This document shows, one piece after another, positions 1 through 11,780 of a DNA stretch of 64,000 nucleotides. Positions within the stretch are counted from its first letter, which is position 1. Every line of letters begins with the position of its first letter. The stretch covers positions 372,001 through 436,000 of the forward strand of contig VWZL01000192.1 of assembly GCA_013396915.1 (NCBI GenBank). Reading direction: 5' to 3'. Made by a program: the position numbers and the translations under genes. The notes below the pieces were generated by a model. It searched no databases. It saw only the letters and a program-made list of their open reading frames with translations, and was not told where the DNA came from. Source of the stretch: Stercorarius parasiticus (taxonomy: Eukaryota; Chordata; Aves; Charadriiformes; Stercorariidae).

Positions 1-1095
1 AGACATTGCTTCATCACCCCTTGCATAATTTCACAGAGCGAGTGGAAAATGTGCCAGGTTCCATCCCCATCCACTTCTCTCTAATCCAGGAGGGAACTGA
101 TGGTCACAGAGAGCAAGAAGGGGCAAGTCAGATGCTTGCTGAAGACCTGCAAGGCCCTGTAGTCCAAAATCATCAGGGATGGGTGTCCTGTGTGATTGCA
201 CAGGCTAATCTAAGAAACATGAGGCTTGGGGAAGGGTAATTTAAGATTTTATTATTATTACAGGCCCAGTGATCTCTCTCTACGGAAAGTATCAGGGTAA
301 TCCATGACTCTTCTGTCATTGCAGCTGAAAGATGAGGATTACTAAAGTACATCAGTGGGTGACACGGGAGACCATAACATGGTGAAATTCTGATATCAAG
401 TGAACAAAAGTTCCTTTTCTTGGGTAAAATGTGATTTTTAAGGAAAACATACGGAAAAATGCACCTGCTGGTATAGAATCTGATTCTGTCCTTTGAGTAT
501 ATTCTTGGGAATCCCTGCTTGATCTTTACCAAATCATTTAATGACATGTCTTAGGTCCATTCACTCTAAAGGCGCATAGTAGGAGTCCAAGTGCTTTGAG
601 ACATGTGATTTCGAATAATGAACTGCAGCAAGTGGCCGGGATCTTGTGGTCATCCTACAAGAGTAACTTGACTTGACATTGTCGGGAAAGGGTTCTTGAG
701 CTGGATGGTCCACTGGTTTGCTCTGAGGGGACACTTCTGTTCATACATAGTCTGCTGGCTGTCTACTAAAATAATATTTTATGACCCAGAGTGAATATAG
801 GGCTTATGATTCTTGTCATTTCAGATGTACATAGTATCTAAATTGATTAGAAATTAAAAAATGAGACTGAGAGAGAATCTTTTTCCTACTGAAGAAGGAT
901 TTGGTCTAATTTTTGTGAAAAATAATAGAGCAGCATTATGTTGGCCAGGTGATGAGCCAGAACTCCATGATTTTTCTATTATTTTCTATTTTTGTTTAGC
1001 TGTGATGACTGTTAGGAAACTGGACACTGACAAAAAGTAAATTCGAGATGACTACTGCAACAACATGTAACTATTCATGGAGAAAAATCACAAGA

Positions 1096-1138
1096 TTCTT
1101 CTCTTTCTTTTTCTTTTTTCTTCCTTTTCTTTTTCCCC
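1096..1138 (+). repeat. Pure pyrimidine tract
   Basis: Every base in this stretch is C or T, and it ends in CCCC followed by AAAAG. It looks like a splice-acceptor polypyrimidine tract, but no open frame downstream resembles a known exon. Low-complexity DNA is the simpler reading. Confidence 0.8.
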
Positions 1139-1253
1139 AAAAGTGTGAAAATATATCTGAGTGTTGCCATTTTAACCTTCAGAAACTCCAGCAGGTGATG
1201 ACAGCTTTCAGCAGTCCATGCAGCTCCAAGATAAATGTTCTATTACAGCAAGC

Positions 1254-1284
1254 AAAAAAAAAAGAAAAAAAAAAAATAATAAAA
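1254..1284 (+). repeat. A-rich low-complexity tract
   Basis: Runs of A are broken by one G and two Ts. With the pyrimidine tract about 115 bp upstream it forms an imperfect A/T-rich inverted pair. No retrocopy or SINE body is visible to its left, so it is not clearly a poly(A) tail. Confidence 0.8.
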
Positions 1285-2456
1285 TTGAACTGCTTGAGTG
1301 TGCAGGCGGAAACAATATCACTTCCTGGCAGGAGATGATAATCCACTTTGGTCTCAATGTGCAACCTTTGAGGTCAGGTGAAAAGCATGATGATGAATTC
1401 AGTGGGTGTAGGATCATTTCCCTTGCAAGCACGGTATATGAAGAGAGGTGTCGAAACTGTTTCTGTGCCGAGTTTCACATTTGTGCATCTCAGCCAGGTT
1501 GAGGGGAGGAACATTGGTGTACAAATCTTACATCCAAACAGTGAAACATTGGCTCCAGCAACCTGCTGACAAATGGTTTCAGGAGCCTAGCCATTGCGCC
1601 TGGCCAATGGATAAATCAACCGACAAGGATTACCAGCTGTAACGAGGGGCAAGTATTATCTACTTGAGAGAGCAGCCTTTGTGCTTGAGCTGGTACAGGT
1701 AGGAAGAGGAATCATCTACTGTCTTAAGAAAGGACACAGACTAAAGGAAGTCTGTCCCTGGGACAGCTGCTATTAGTGGGAGTAGTGAAGTTTGTTCAGA
1801 GTGGTTTTAACACCCATCTGGGGAACCGACTGTGATTTTAACCAATGTTGATAAGCAGATAGAGTCAACTCCAACAAACTTCACAGCTTTTAAGAAAGGT
1901 TGGTACAAGAATTTCATAAGCAATCAGATTTAATGGTTCAAGAAAATATGTCTTTTCAGTAAAAACTGGCATTGCTTTCAGAATATAAGTTGAAAAAGTG
2001 TTTTTCAGGGTTTAGCTTCCTCTCCAACTTTAGGGTAAAGGATGTAGTAGGGTGTAGGTCATAGGAATCTACCTGCTTCCACGTTTTCCCACTCTCCTCT
2101 AGCCAATGTGGCAGCACTGATTTTGTCAGAGGCACAGTGCTGGAGGTAAGGGGCTCTCCCTGCCCATTTCATGTTACTAATGGCAACAAAGCTTTGTCAA
2201 ATGAAAATATTATCTTTAGCCAGAGCTTTCAACCTTCTCCTGTTACAACTCTCTTTGCTGACTTGCACCAAACAACCATTACCCCGTGGGCCTGAAACGC
2301 ATTCCGTAATGGTCTTCAGTGATGTTGCCATATGAAAAAAGAACAACAATGCTAACAAGGGGGAGGTATTTCACCTAACTTTTGATGGAAAGGGTCCGTT
2401 CATAGGTACTAGAAGAAATAGGTGATTTTATATTAATTTGTTCATTCTATCTGCTT

Positions 2457-3045
2457 TTAGAATCCTAGAATCAGAATTACAGAGTGGTTTAGGTTGAAAG
2501 GGGCCTTTAAATATTGTCCATGGGCAGAGACTTCTTTTACTAGATTATGTTGCTCAAAGCCCCATCCAACTGGACTTGAACACTTGAACAATGATTGGGC
2601 ATCCACAACTTCTCTGGGCAACCTGTTCCAGTGTCTCACCACCCTCATCATAAAAAATGTCTTCTCTATGTGCAATCTAAACCTACCCCTTTAGTTTAAA
2701 ACTGCTGCCCCTTGTCCTGTGACTACAGGCGTTGGTAAAAATTCTGTATCTCCATCTTTCTTGTAAGTGCCCTTTAAGTATTGAAAGGCCACAATAATGT
2801 GTCTTTTTCTTCTCCAGGCTAAACTCCAACTCTCTCAGTCTTTCTTCACAGAAGAGGTGTTCCAGCACTCTGAATATTTTTGTGGCCCTCCTTTGGACCT
2901 GCTCTAACAGGTCCATTCCTTTCCTGTGCTGAGGGCCCCAGAGCTAGACGCAGTACTCCAGGTGGTGTCTCACCAGAGTGGAGAAGAGGGAAGAATCGTC
3001 TCCCTTGACCTGCTGGCCACGCTTCTTTTGATGCAGCACAGAATA
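2457..3045 (-). mobile_element. CR1 LINE, 5'-truncated 3' part
   Basis: Read on the minus strand this is the last roughly 580 bp of a CR1 non-LTR retrotransposon. Translated pieces match the C-terminal part of the CR1 reverse-transcriptase ORF: HHLEYCV near 2950, LLEQVQRRATKI near 2900, RTRGSSFKLKG near 2690 and [16 protein letters not shown] near 2620. These pieces lie in different frames, so the ORF is broken by indels and stops. The 3' tail at the left end is a decayed ATTCTATGA-type repeat. The 5' end is hard to place and lies around 3035-3060. CR1 copies are usually 5'-truncated like this and lack clear target duplications; none is visible here. Confidence 0.93.
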
Positions 3046-3345
3046 CTTTGAGGAAGAAGCGCCTAAAAGTCTCTGTTGGCTGTGATTCTGGGTTACAAGC
3101 TCAGGTGGAAACATTAATACTTGCTTAGAAGAATCCCACTCTGCTTGTGTTTTACATTCTAAATAAATCCTATCATTTATCACTGTTTCTATTATTTCAG
3201 TACTTATGGGACCCAACAGAAATGCAAGTCTTATTTTAAGCCCTCTCCTCTCTTTCTGTGCATGTGCACGTACCGATGTGCATACGTTAAAAGCAGTCTG
3301 TGACACAAAGGTTTTACCTTCTAAATAGAGGTGGATGAAAGGCAC

Positions 3346-3498
3346 ACAGTACTATGATCCCCATTTCACAGAGGTGGAAATGAGACACAGGCAGATTTAG
3401 GGACTTGCCCAAGGCAAAACAGGAAACATGTAGCATGACCAGGAATCAAACCCACATCTCTTCTGTGCTCTGGCTAGACCACTAGTGTTCCTCTCAGT
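3346..3498 (-). mobile_element. MIR-type ancient SINE
   Basis: The plus strand reads like the reverse complement of a MIR core-SINE: a CCCCATTTCACAGAGGTGG block, then a GAGACACAGGC and GACTTGCCCAAGG block, then AATCAAACCCACATCTC, and finally CTAGACCACTAGTG. Order and spacing fit the family. MIR-type SINEs predate the amniote split, so the copy is very old. The assignment rests on remembered consensus, not a search. Confidence 0.72.
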
Positions 3499-6400
3499 GC
3501 AGAGCACAAATAAGATGGGAAGTGGCACTTTGAAGCACTTTTCTCAAGATAACGTCACTGTTATTGTTATAATTTAGCAATAGATGTTATCAATATAAAA
3601 GTAAAGCCGGTTGCAATTTGACTTTATCCTTTGTAATGACTCACTTCTTCCATACTGCCCACAAGAAGTGAACTAATAACCAGTTATTCCCCCTGGATTT
3701 CTCAGTATGAATTGTCTCTGTGTTACTTGCTTTTTAGCTACAAGACAGCTTTCCAAGCCACCCCAGCAGAGTCATATGGTCATACCAAACCCCCCATTAG
3801 ACCTCTTGGTGACCTTCTGATGGGAAAGGAGGCTACAGACACACATCCAACTGCAACATGGCTTTCCTTGATGGTCCATAACTCTGAAGAGAGACTCTCT
3901 GCATTTAAAACTGATGTCCTGCTGATGTACAGAAAACACATTGGGTTCTTTAAGCTTTATTGCTTTTAGTGGACTTGAGCTTGCACAGCTGAGTTGACTT
4001 GCAAGCACTGTATCTGCACTGTCTTCTCCTGGAGTAGGATCTAAGAAGCAGACAGTGTGGGGCAGTGGGAGTTTGTATCAAGCCCTGTGCAAACACCTTA
4101 GTTTAGACAGAGCCATTACAGTCTGACCCCCACAATCACAGTCCGTGCTCTCATTTTGTCAACCAAAGTCCCGTAGGCTGCCAGGCTGGCAAATGTTGCT
4201 TACCTCTCATTCTCTAAGTGCATGGTGAACTGCAGCATGGCTTTGAAAACGCAATGAACTAGGAGCGGTGAGAAAGTAGAGATACTGGCCAATAACGTCT
4301 TTAGGAGGACAATAAACCCTGTTAGGTTGTCTCAAGACTATAAATTGCAAATGCACCCTGCAAAGTTCTCTATCATGCACCTCAATTTAAGCATAGAAAT
4401 AGCTTTAGAGGTGCAATATTTCAGTGGGATAGCTTTCTTTTCCTTACTTCAGAATACAGGCTGCAGTATTCTCTGATTCTCTGGATCAATACTTTTTCTT
4501 AGTGATCAGTAGAGACCACTTCATGATTGTTATGGGTTTTCCTAAATGAAGGTGTCCAGGGGTGTGTTCTACTCACATCTCACCATGTTTGGATCAGACA
4601 GGGTAATGGCAGGAAAACTGTCAGAAAAGTCACTACAGGTCACAGAAAACACATTACCTCACTGAAGTCTTCTGAGCATGTATCCATGAAGCTCCAGAAA
4701 ACTCCATAGTTATTATTGAGTCAGTTCCAGTCTACCGAGCTTAGCCTGCTTTTTTCCAACAGAATAGTGAATGGAGGCACTTCTTCTGGTGCGTTCGATA
4801 TGCAAGCCTCTAAATATTAGGCAGAAGGAAGATGTCTAAGATATGCCCTATGAATGTTTCCCATGAGGTTTGGGGAGCAGATCTATGTCAGGTTGGGATC
4901 AAAGCACTCATTGCAATAGGACTTGTCATTGAATCCATTAATTCCATTTTTTTAAAAGCAATGTTCCAATCTAGTTTGGGTTTTGGTTTGTGGTTTTTTG
5001 TTTATTGTTTTTTTTCCATATAGGCAGTTCTTTTACACAGCATAAGCGTTTAAGTATGGTTCTGAAATGGGCAGTTGCTGCTCTGAATGAGGATCTCAGT
5101 GCTTTGATAAAATACTTACAATGATGTCAGGTGACTAAATAGTGTGTGTGATGTCTTTGCAGTTGAGCAGCCTGGCATTTAGAATATACTTCATTCAGCA
5201 CGCATGTCACATATAGCCACTTTCAAAGAAACGGTTGCTCTTGGTTAACTAACAGCTTTGCAAAATGTCCCAAGCAATGTTTGATTCAGGGATTTGGTGT
5301 GGTTTTTCCATGTAGCCTGTCTATATTTACATATTTTTTTTTTCCAGAATTTTTAAAGCTCGTTTCTGAAAGTGCAACATTTTGCAGATTATCTCAGAGT
5401 CACTGAAGATTTGTTGTGTTTTTTTCCCAGAGACTGGTAAAATCACACTGGCTCCAGAGGTTCAACTTTCTGCCCCTGCTAAGGGAGGTCATCAGTAGCG
5501 TGGAGTCAGCTTTGGATATCTCCCAATCAGAAACAAATAAAAGTTAGCCCACTGGGACTTTAGCTAGGCTGTATCTGCCCTTCCAATGAACAGTTAAGCT
5601 TTGTAGTGTGCCTGCTTGAGAAACAGCTGTTTGTCTAACCTCTGAACTGCTCAATACATTAATCTGAAGCATAATTTAGCTCTGTCTGAGCTTCCGAACA
5701 TGGCACCAATAACTGGCTAGCGTAGATTTACCAGCCTTAAAAATAATCATTTTTGAGGTTTGTTTAAAAAATAGTTCTCCTCCTGTCTTAGATTAATTGG
5801 AAGCGATAATCTTTGGCAAGAACATAGCCAACAGAGAGTACAGTTCATAGGGTACTGTGCAAGATGCTCCCCCTCGAAACCTTCATGTTACAGTTTGTTC
5901 CTGGTGCTTGTGAGTCAGCCATAGAGGCAGACCCTGTTTTTTGTTGGCCTTCTGTTTGGGAAGTGTGGTTCAGCTCTGCATCACCATGTTGTTCCTCTGC
6001 CAGCTAAGAACAAAGATCCAGTCAGAAGGATGGGAAAATACAGAACTATTTCGAATGAGGAGGAGCCAAGCCTTGATCAGATCTGGATATCCTCAAGCTT
6101 CAAAGTAAGCAGGCTCCTGGATTCGGTGTGGGCTCATCTCTGTTTCTGAAACTAGATTTAAAGTCAGTGAGAGTCAGTGGGACTCTTTCCATTGATCCCT
6201 GTGAGAAACAAAGTCTTAAAGATGGAAGAAATAGAGAAAAATAAGGAAGAGAATGAATGTTTGTGAAAAATTGTAAGTGACATGCTTTTGGCTGTTGAAA
6301 TGCTGAGTGGTGCAAGATCCAATATTCTTCTCTCACTCACAGACACTCCGTTGTTGCTTCATGTACGTACACTCCAGTGCCCAGATTGCCCCAGAGAAAA

Positions 6401-7297
6401 ATGGCAGACAAATGGATCACTCTTCTAAGAATTTGGCTTCTGAGAGCTGTTGTTATGTATCTCTGTATCTAGGTCATTAAATATCTGTTTTGATTCAGCA
6501 CTGAAATGTTGCAGTAACTTACACTCATTAGGATTTCACTGCTGCACCATCAGGAGAGATGGAGGGCTCCAGGTTGAGGTGGTTTTCATTGAAGCGAAAC
6601 AAGGACATTTATTGTCCCTCTCTACATAACATGCATAGGACTATTTTGCAAGATGAACTACTTGTAGATACTTACAAAAGAATCATTTGATGCCATGTTA
6701 CATCTGCTCAAGTAAAAAGGCATGTGGGAATTATGAAACAAAACATTAAGTATTATGATATTGTGAGGTTTTGATGTTAATCTTGCTGACTTTCAACAAA
6801 CTATCCACTCCATGGAGTACAACAGAAGCTTAGAAAGCTTGTCCTCCTGTAGACTCATGCATGTAAACAACTTTTGTTCAGTCTAATTCCTCCTCTGTGT
6901 TTTCTTTTTTTCTGAAGCTCTGACTCCAACAGTCAAGGCATTATGAGTGATCATTCAATTTTCCTTAAAAATGAATGCAAACAGAGCTGTCAAACTTCCG
7001 CAGTTACAGAGAAGTCTTAAAAATGTAGCTTCTGTCCAAGCATACACTTGAGCAATGCAAAAGCCTGAAAAGAGATGAAAAGTCATGATGATGTTGGTGT
7101 ATTATCGTCATTGCAGAAAGTATGGCATTTGCATGTCAGGGAGCATAAGAGTTAATAGGCAATGACAGAGCTCTGGGAACTGGGCAAGTTGTGGACAGCA
7201 TTATGAACACAATCCCTTTTGCAAGGAGTTTGGAGTACAAAAAAGGTAGAATAAGATGGACACAGACAAGCCAACAAGGAATATGAGGATATTACTC

Positions 7298-7310
7298 TTT
7301 TTTTTTTTTT
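7298..7310 (+). repeat. Poly-T run (13 T)
   Basis: An uninterrupted run of 13 T residues. No SINE or retrocopy sequence that would make this a reverse-strand poly(A) tail is visible next to it. Confidence 0.9.
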
Positions 7311-7552
7311 ACCAGATTACTGATTTACTGACAGAAAAGACCTGAATCTTAATGAGGGATTTAATCAGAGAAGGATGTAATTTTTCAGCTGGAACCCCTT
7401 TGGTGAAAATGTAGGTTTGACAACATCTATTTTCCTGTGAATTTCTGTCAGATGAGCTAAATTATGCATTAACCAAGGCTGAAAATATCTTGAAAAAATA
7501 AAATAATTTATTGTAACTTTTTATAATTAACTACCATTTATTTTTATCTAAG

Positions 7553-7579
7553 ATTGTTTAAAAAATATATTTAAACAAT
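7553..7579. repeat. Inverted repeat, 10-bp arms
   Basis: The arm ATTGTTTAAA at 7553-7562 is the exact reverse complement of TTTAAACAAT at 7570-7579, with a 7-nt loop. It sits in very AT-rich sequence, where such structures arise easily by chance. Confidence 0.8.
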
Positions 7580-7859
7580 TAGAAATCATTTTAAAGCTCA
7601 GAGAAACATTTGATCTTAATCGATGTTAGGCCAAGGTATTTATTTATTTCAGTTCCTGCTTTGTCAAAATGTCCCTACGTTTATGGTCTTGCTCAAATTG
7701 ATGATGATGATAATGAAGATTGTGAAGAATTAACAGCAAAGCATAAAATTTCCCATTTTCCCAGCAGGTTTCCACTTGAATGAGGGGAAGATATTGTTTG
7801 AGAAGGCAAATGGTGAACTGTGCAGGTAAAAAGGGATGTCTGAAGAGGCTCAGAGGTAA

Positions 7860-8163
7860 AGGCAGAGAGGACATTAAGCACATCTGTTGTGATAGGACAA
7901 GGGGTAATGGTTTTAAACTAAAAGAGGGTAGATTTAGACTAGTTATAAGAAAGAAAATGTTTATACTGAGGGTGGTGAGACACTGGCCCAGGTTGCCCAG
8001 AAAGGTGGCAGATGCCGCATCCCTGGAAACATTCAAGGTCAGGTTGGATGGGGTTTTGAGCAACCTGATCTAGTTGAAGATGTCCATGCCCATGGCAGGA
8101 GTGTTGGACTAGATGTCCTTTAAAGGTCCCTTCCAACACAAACCACTCCACGATCCTATGATC
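7860..8163 (+). mobile_element. CR1 LINE 3' end with native ORF stop
   Basis: This is the final roughly 300 bp of a plus-strand CR1. The open frame carries DRTRGNGFKLKEGRFRL, RVVRHWPRLPRK and ASLETFKVRLDG, the standard C-terminus of the CR1 reverse-transcriptase ORF, and runs without a break to its own stop at 8071-8073. The 3' UTR follows, with the block AGATGTCCTTTAAAGGTCC and a decayed terminal tail ending in CGATCCTATGATCC. Identity is clear from about 7886 onward; the first 25 bases are a guess. An open frame of 139 codons on the minus strand (7644-8063) is only its antisense shadow. Confidence 0.95.
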
Positions 8164-8787
8164 CCCCTTTTACACAGTCCAGTTTTCCCTCTGCACGAGG
8201 CAGCTGGAGGTCACGAGGAAGGCAGGCAGGGGCAGAGAACTGAAGAGGCCCCACTTTTACCCCTGGGCTCGCTGCAGTTGTCTCTCATTACCTGTCATGC
8301 TATTTTTTGTTTTCTGGACAATGCTAAGGCAGGAGAGAAACTCACCCATGTGCTGCTGCACAGCATGCAGTGAAATGCAGGGCTAATTCCCTCCCCTGAA
8401 GCCTTCCAGCCCCTTTTGGGGCAGAACTGGGGCTCCCCTGTACATCTTTTTGGGATGGGGACAACCCCAACTCCTGAAGCCAGCCAACCCCCAAGGATGA
8501 GATTCTCAGCCATGACGGTTACTGGGTGGTGAGGGGAGGGGGTAAATACCTGGAGAGAGAAGATGCTTTTCTCTGAAATTTCTGAGGACACGCTGTCACA
8601 CTGCACAGTGTCTGAAACCCCCAGCGCTGGGTGAGGGAAGCAGCGTCAGGCTGTCACCGGTGCTGTTGCGGCACCCACACCTATTGAGCCTGACAGAGCT
8701 GTTTAGCCAAAGTGCATCGCATTCCCTGCTGCCCTCATTTTGCTTAATCTGCATTCTTGCAGCTCAGTAATCCTCATGGGAGACTTC

Positions 8788-8797
8788 CTATAAATAG
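8788..8797. promoter_or_regulatory. MEF2-type motif
   Basis: CTATAAATAG fits the MEF2 consensus YTAWWWWTAR exactly. It lies in a roughly 300-bp block that lacks repeats and holds several AT-rich homeodomain-like cores. A single 10-bp match occurs often by chance, so function is only a suggestion. Confidence 0.35.
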
Positions 8798-10871
8798 TGC
8801 TTTGGCAATTAAACCCGCTTTCCTTGCAAAATAAGCTTTAATTGCTATTGGCAGGTAGCTTGCAGAAGTATCTCCTATGGAGGAACCAGAGGATGAAATA
8901 CATTTTAAATAATGAGGGTTTATCTTTGTGAAGAAAGGAAAGTTTATCTTAAATGCTAATGCTATTATCTAATCGAGCATCTAATGTTTTTCTATGCAGT
9001 TTGCCCCTCTGAGAGCATCACGGAGCAGAAATGTGGGCTGTAAAAATCCTGCTGTGCTCATAGAAATGTCTCTTGCACATTTTCAGGGAAACCAGGTCAA
9101 AGATTACACCTCTGCAGTATTTTTTTTGGTGATAGACGTTCATTATTTTTAATGCATTTTACTCAGATTTCAATCAGAATGATATTTAAAGAAACCAACA
9201 AAACACAATAAAATATTGACCCTCTGCCCTCAGAAAACAGGTGAATATACATCCCGGTCAAATCCACTGGCCAGCTTTATTGTGCAGAGGAGCTGGGGTC
9301 TTTTATTTCAGAAGCAGGTTTAGCTGCTCTGCTTCTTGTTTCAGGAGCGCTTCACGTTCAAAAATGACACCTGGAAATCTGAACAGGCACGGTGGAGCCT
9401 ATCATAAAGGGAAAGGGGGATTTGGACTATTTGGAAGTAAATCCTGAGATTATTTTTACATGAACCTGTAAGAATGATATCAGTATGCATGTAAGTGTGT
9501 ATAAACCAGATGCTGCTCCTGCCTTCTTGCATGCTAAGTGTGCTTTGCTTCAAATCAATGTTCTTACAGGCTTCTAGGGGAGCAGGAGCAATCCAGTTAT
9601 AGACAGAAAACCAAGGCTTTTCAAACCGAAATATGGCACCTGATTACGTGAGGTTTAAATAAAACCACAGATGATATAGTCCTGTTTTAAGATTAAAAGG
9701 CACAGCATCATACTTTGCTCCCCATGTGGGTCAAATCCTTTAAAATGGTGAAGCTCTTCCATATGACTAAGTTCTACTGGGGTCTAAAGTCACATCGGAC
9801 CAGTGCAAATGAATGTGTGATACATTTCTGAAAAGACTTGGCATGTACAAGGGGACATTCTGTAAAAACTTATTTTGTATACTGTTGGTCAAAATCTCCT
9901 GTAAAATTCATTTAAATGACACATACACACACATTTTGTGCTCACTTTTTATAAGTATTCAAAATATGAGTTCTCCTGCTGGGCATGTTTTCAGCAAGCA
10001 TGTGGTGGTCAGGTCTGGGGCTGAGGCTGAGTTTTGAATTTGTATTTGTACTGAGGGAATGCGTGCCCTGTGCTCAGTCCTGCTGGGGAGCCACGTACCA
10101 GTATGACACAGCATGGTGGCACTGAACTATGTCAACCTTCCACTGGAGACTGCCTCAGCAAACTGCTAAAGGCCAAAAGCAACCAGCAGTTATATTTTAA
10201 AGAAAGTTTTTGAATAAAAGTTCTCAAAGAATTCACCGCTCAATTTTGGACAATTTTTCAAGGAATCAGATGGACAAAATTTTTCTGGACCCTATGTGTT
10301 ACTTCAAAGTCTGGCCAGGGACATGTATGCTGTCACACTTTGCCCTTTTGACTTTTAAACAAAGCCCTGGACCATGATACCTCTTGTAAAGCTTCGTCCC
10401 AGCCTAAACCTGCCGTATTACCCCATTATCTCAATCTTCCCCTCAAATGCCAACCTACTCATCGGTCTGTTCATCTTCTGCAAGATGGCTCTGGTTCACC
10501 CCGTAAGTCTGATACCGTGGTGTGTTTCATTTCCTAGTTGACCCACTGATCTCTCTGCCCTCTCTATCCCTGTGTGTATGGCCACATTTTATCTGGTTAA
10601 CTCAGCTGTTGTGTAGAAGCACACACATAGCAGAGACAGAGAGAGATGCCAGTTCGGCGTTGGGTGAAGAGCAGAAAGAGCGTGAGAGCCAGCAGGTTTT
10701 CTCCAGCTTTTGTGAGGGTGATGGAGAAGGAAAAAAGGGTGTTCCCCTGTAGTCTGCCTCCATTGCCTGTGCACCTCCTACTCCCATTGCCACCATTTAC
10801 TGCAGGAAAGCAAGTCTCACTGAGTTGGTCTAACCCCCAGAAAGCTCCCTTCCACTCTGCAGCTCACTCAG

Positions 10872-10951
10872 TGCCAATTGCATTGGCAGCCCAATTCACA
10901 GCTCTTATTCTGATCTCATATATAACTTCCGGAAGCCTAAAGGTCACGTGC
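10872..10951. promoter_or_regulatory. Promoter-like cluster: CCAAT pair, TATA-like, ETS palindrome, E-box
   Basis: In 80 bp the sequence shows TGCCAAT and ATTGGCA as facing arms (10872-10878 and 10882-10888), another CCAAT at 10891-10895, a TATATAA at 10919-10925, the palindromic ETS site CTTCCGGAAG at 10926-10935, and GTCACGTGC, a CACGTG E-box, at 10943-10951. A CCAAT pair some 30-50 bp upstream of a TATA-like box, with GC-containing sites downstream, is the order of a small promoter. No transcript or ORF is known to me here, and chance clustering remains possible. Confidence 0.35.
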
Positions 10952-11357
10952 AGCAGTTATTTACAAAGGGCACATACTTTGTCCTTCTGAAGGTTTGATT
11001 TTTCTTTGACATGTTCCGCACATTGAGCACACTCTGTGCACTTTAGCATCAAGACATAGACACCAAGGATATAATCACTGGGTTAAAACCTTACATGGAA
11101 CTCCAGATACTTTTCGCCACTTCCTTCAAAAACTGTGGAGCTGTGATGCTAGGCATTGCAACTGTTAACTCTCAGATTGCTCGCCACCACAGCGTCAGTC
11201 ACAGCCCTGAGTTCTGAATCATGCAGCAGATCTATCCATCCCGTACAGGGTAAAGGTAGTACTTAAAACCGCTTTGTGTGGATTCAACACTTTGACTCAG
11301 AGCTACAAGGATCCTATTTTAGAAATGTTCTTAATATGTATGTTTATGTTTTTTCTT

Positions 11358-11368
11358 AAAAAAAAAAA
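11358..11368 (+). repeat. Poly-A run (11 A)
   Basis: An uninterrupted run of 11 A residues, preceded by TTTTTTCTT and followed by TTAAAAAG. Confidence 0.9.
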
Positions 11369-11663
11369 TTAAAAAGTGCAATTTGAGGAAGAGTAATGTT
11401 AATCCTTTTCTTACACCAGACTTCTTTGAATACATGGAAATTGAAAACCCCGCTTCAAGCCCTGTGTCTTCCTGAGTGAAATCAAAGAGACATCGTCCAC
11501 TTCCTAGGAAGTCTCCTACATCTCCTCACCATGGCACCACTCTGGAGGCCTTTTAAAGAGACCGAGAAGAAGAGCTTTCATCATTAACATTAAACATCCC
11601 AAGAAATAGGCTAAGATCTTGTGCTCCTTCTTAGCTCTCTTTCTGGCTCAATAAATCCGCCAC

Positions 11664-11780
11664 TTATAGAATCATAGAATCATAGAATGTGTTGGGTTGG
11701 AAGGGACCTTTAAAGGTCATCTAGTTCAACCCCCCTGCAGTAAGAAGGGACATCTTCAACTAGATCAGGTTGCTCAGAGG
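11664..11780 (-). mobile_element. CR1 LINE, short 3' tail
   Basis: The left end has the CR1 terminal repeat in antisense, with ATAGAATCATAGAATCATAG, followed by GTTGGGTTGGAAGGGACC and TTTAAAGGTCATCTAG, and then the CAACTAGATCAGGTTGCTC block of the 3' UTR. Only about 117 bp are kept, all of it 3' UTR with almost no ORF. The terminal repeat is well preserved, so this copy is relatively young compared with the one at 32.7 kb. Confidence 0.96.

Larger units (their letters stand above)
1..2456. other. Unique non-coding DNA, no gene seen
   Basis: No open frame here shows a recognisable domain or a convincing exon. The longest frames (about 60-124 codons) overlap one another on both strands. The stretch holds a 43-nt pure pyrimidine tract at 1096-1138, an A-rich tract at 1254-1284, and a small inverted pair CCATTG/CAATGG at 1591-1610 that carries two facing CCAAT boxes. 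I see no interspersed repeat that I can name. Confidence 0.6.
3499..7859. other. Unique non-coding DNA, no gene seen
   Basis: Open frames are short and unrecognised. Features seen are AP-1-type sites at 3637-3643 (TGACTCA) and 4717-4723 (TGAGTCA), a 13-T run at 7298-7310, and a hairpin-capable inverted repeat at 7553-7579. The block from about 5560 to 5870 is free of repeats and low complexity and carries homeodomain-like cores (ATTAATTGG), so it could be a conserved non-coding element. That cannot be judged without alignment. Confidence 0.55.
8164..11663. other. Unique non-coding DNA, partly GC-richer
   Basis: From about 8165 to 8700 the sequence is clearly more GC-rich than its surroundings. 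From about 8690 to 9010 it is free of simple repeats and carries a MEF2-type site and TAATTG-type cores. A promoter-like motif cluster lies at 10872-10951. An 11-A run is at 11358-11368. Open frames reach about 114 codons (10646-10990) but overlap frames on the other strand and match no family I know. Confidence 0.55.

Noticed and set aside
7644..8063. 139-codon open frame on the minus strand
   Set aside because: It is largely the antisense of the CR1 at 7860-8163 and has no independent support.
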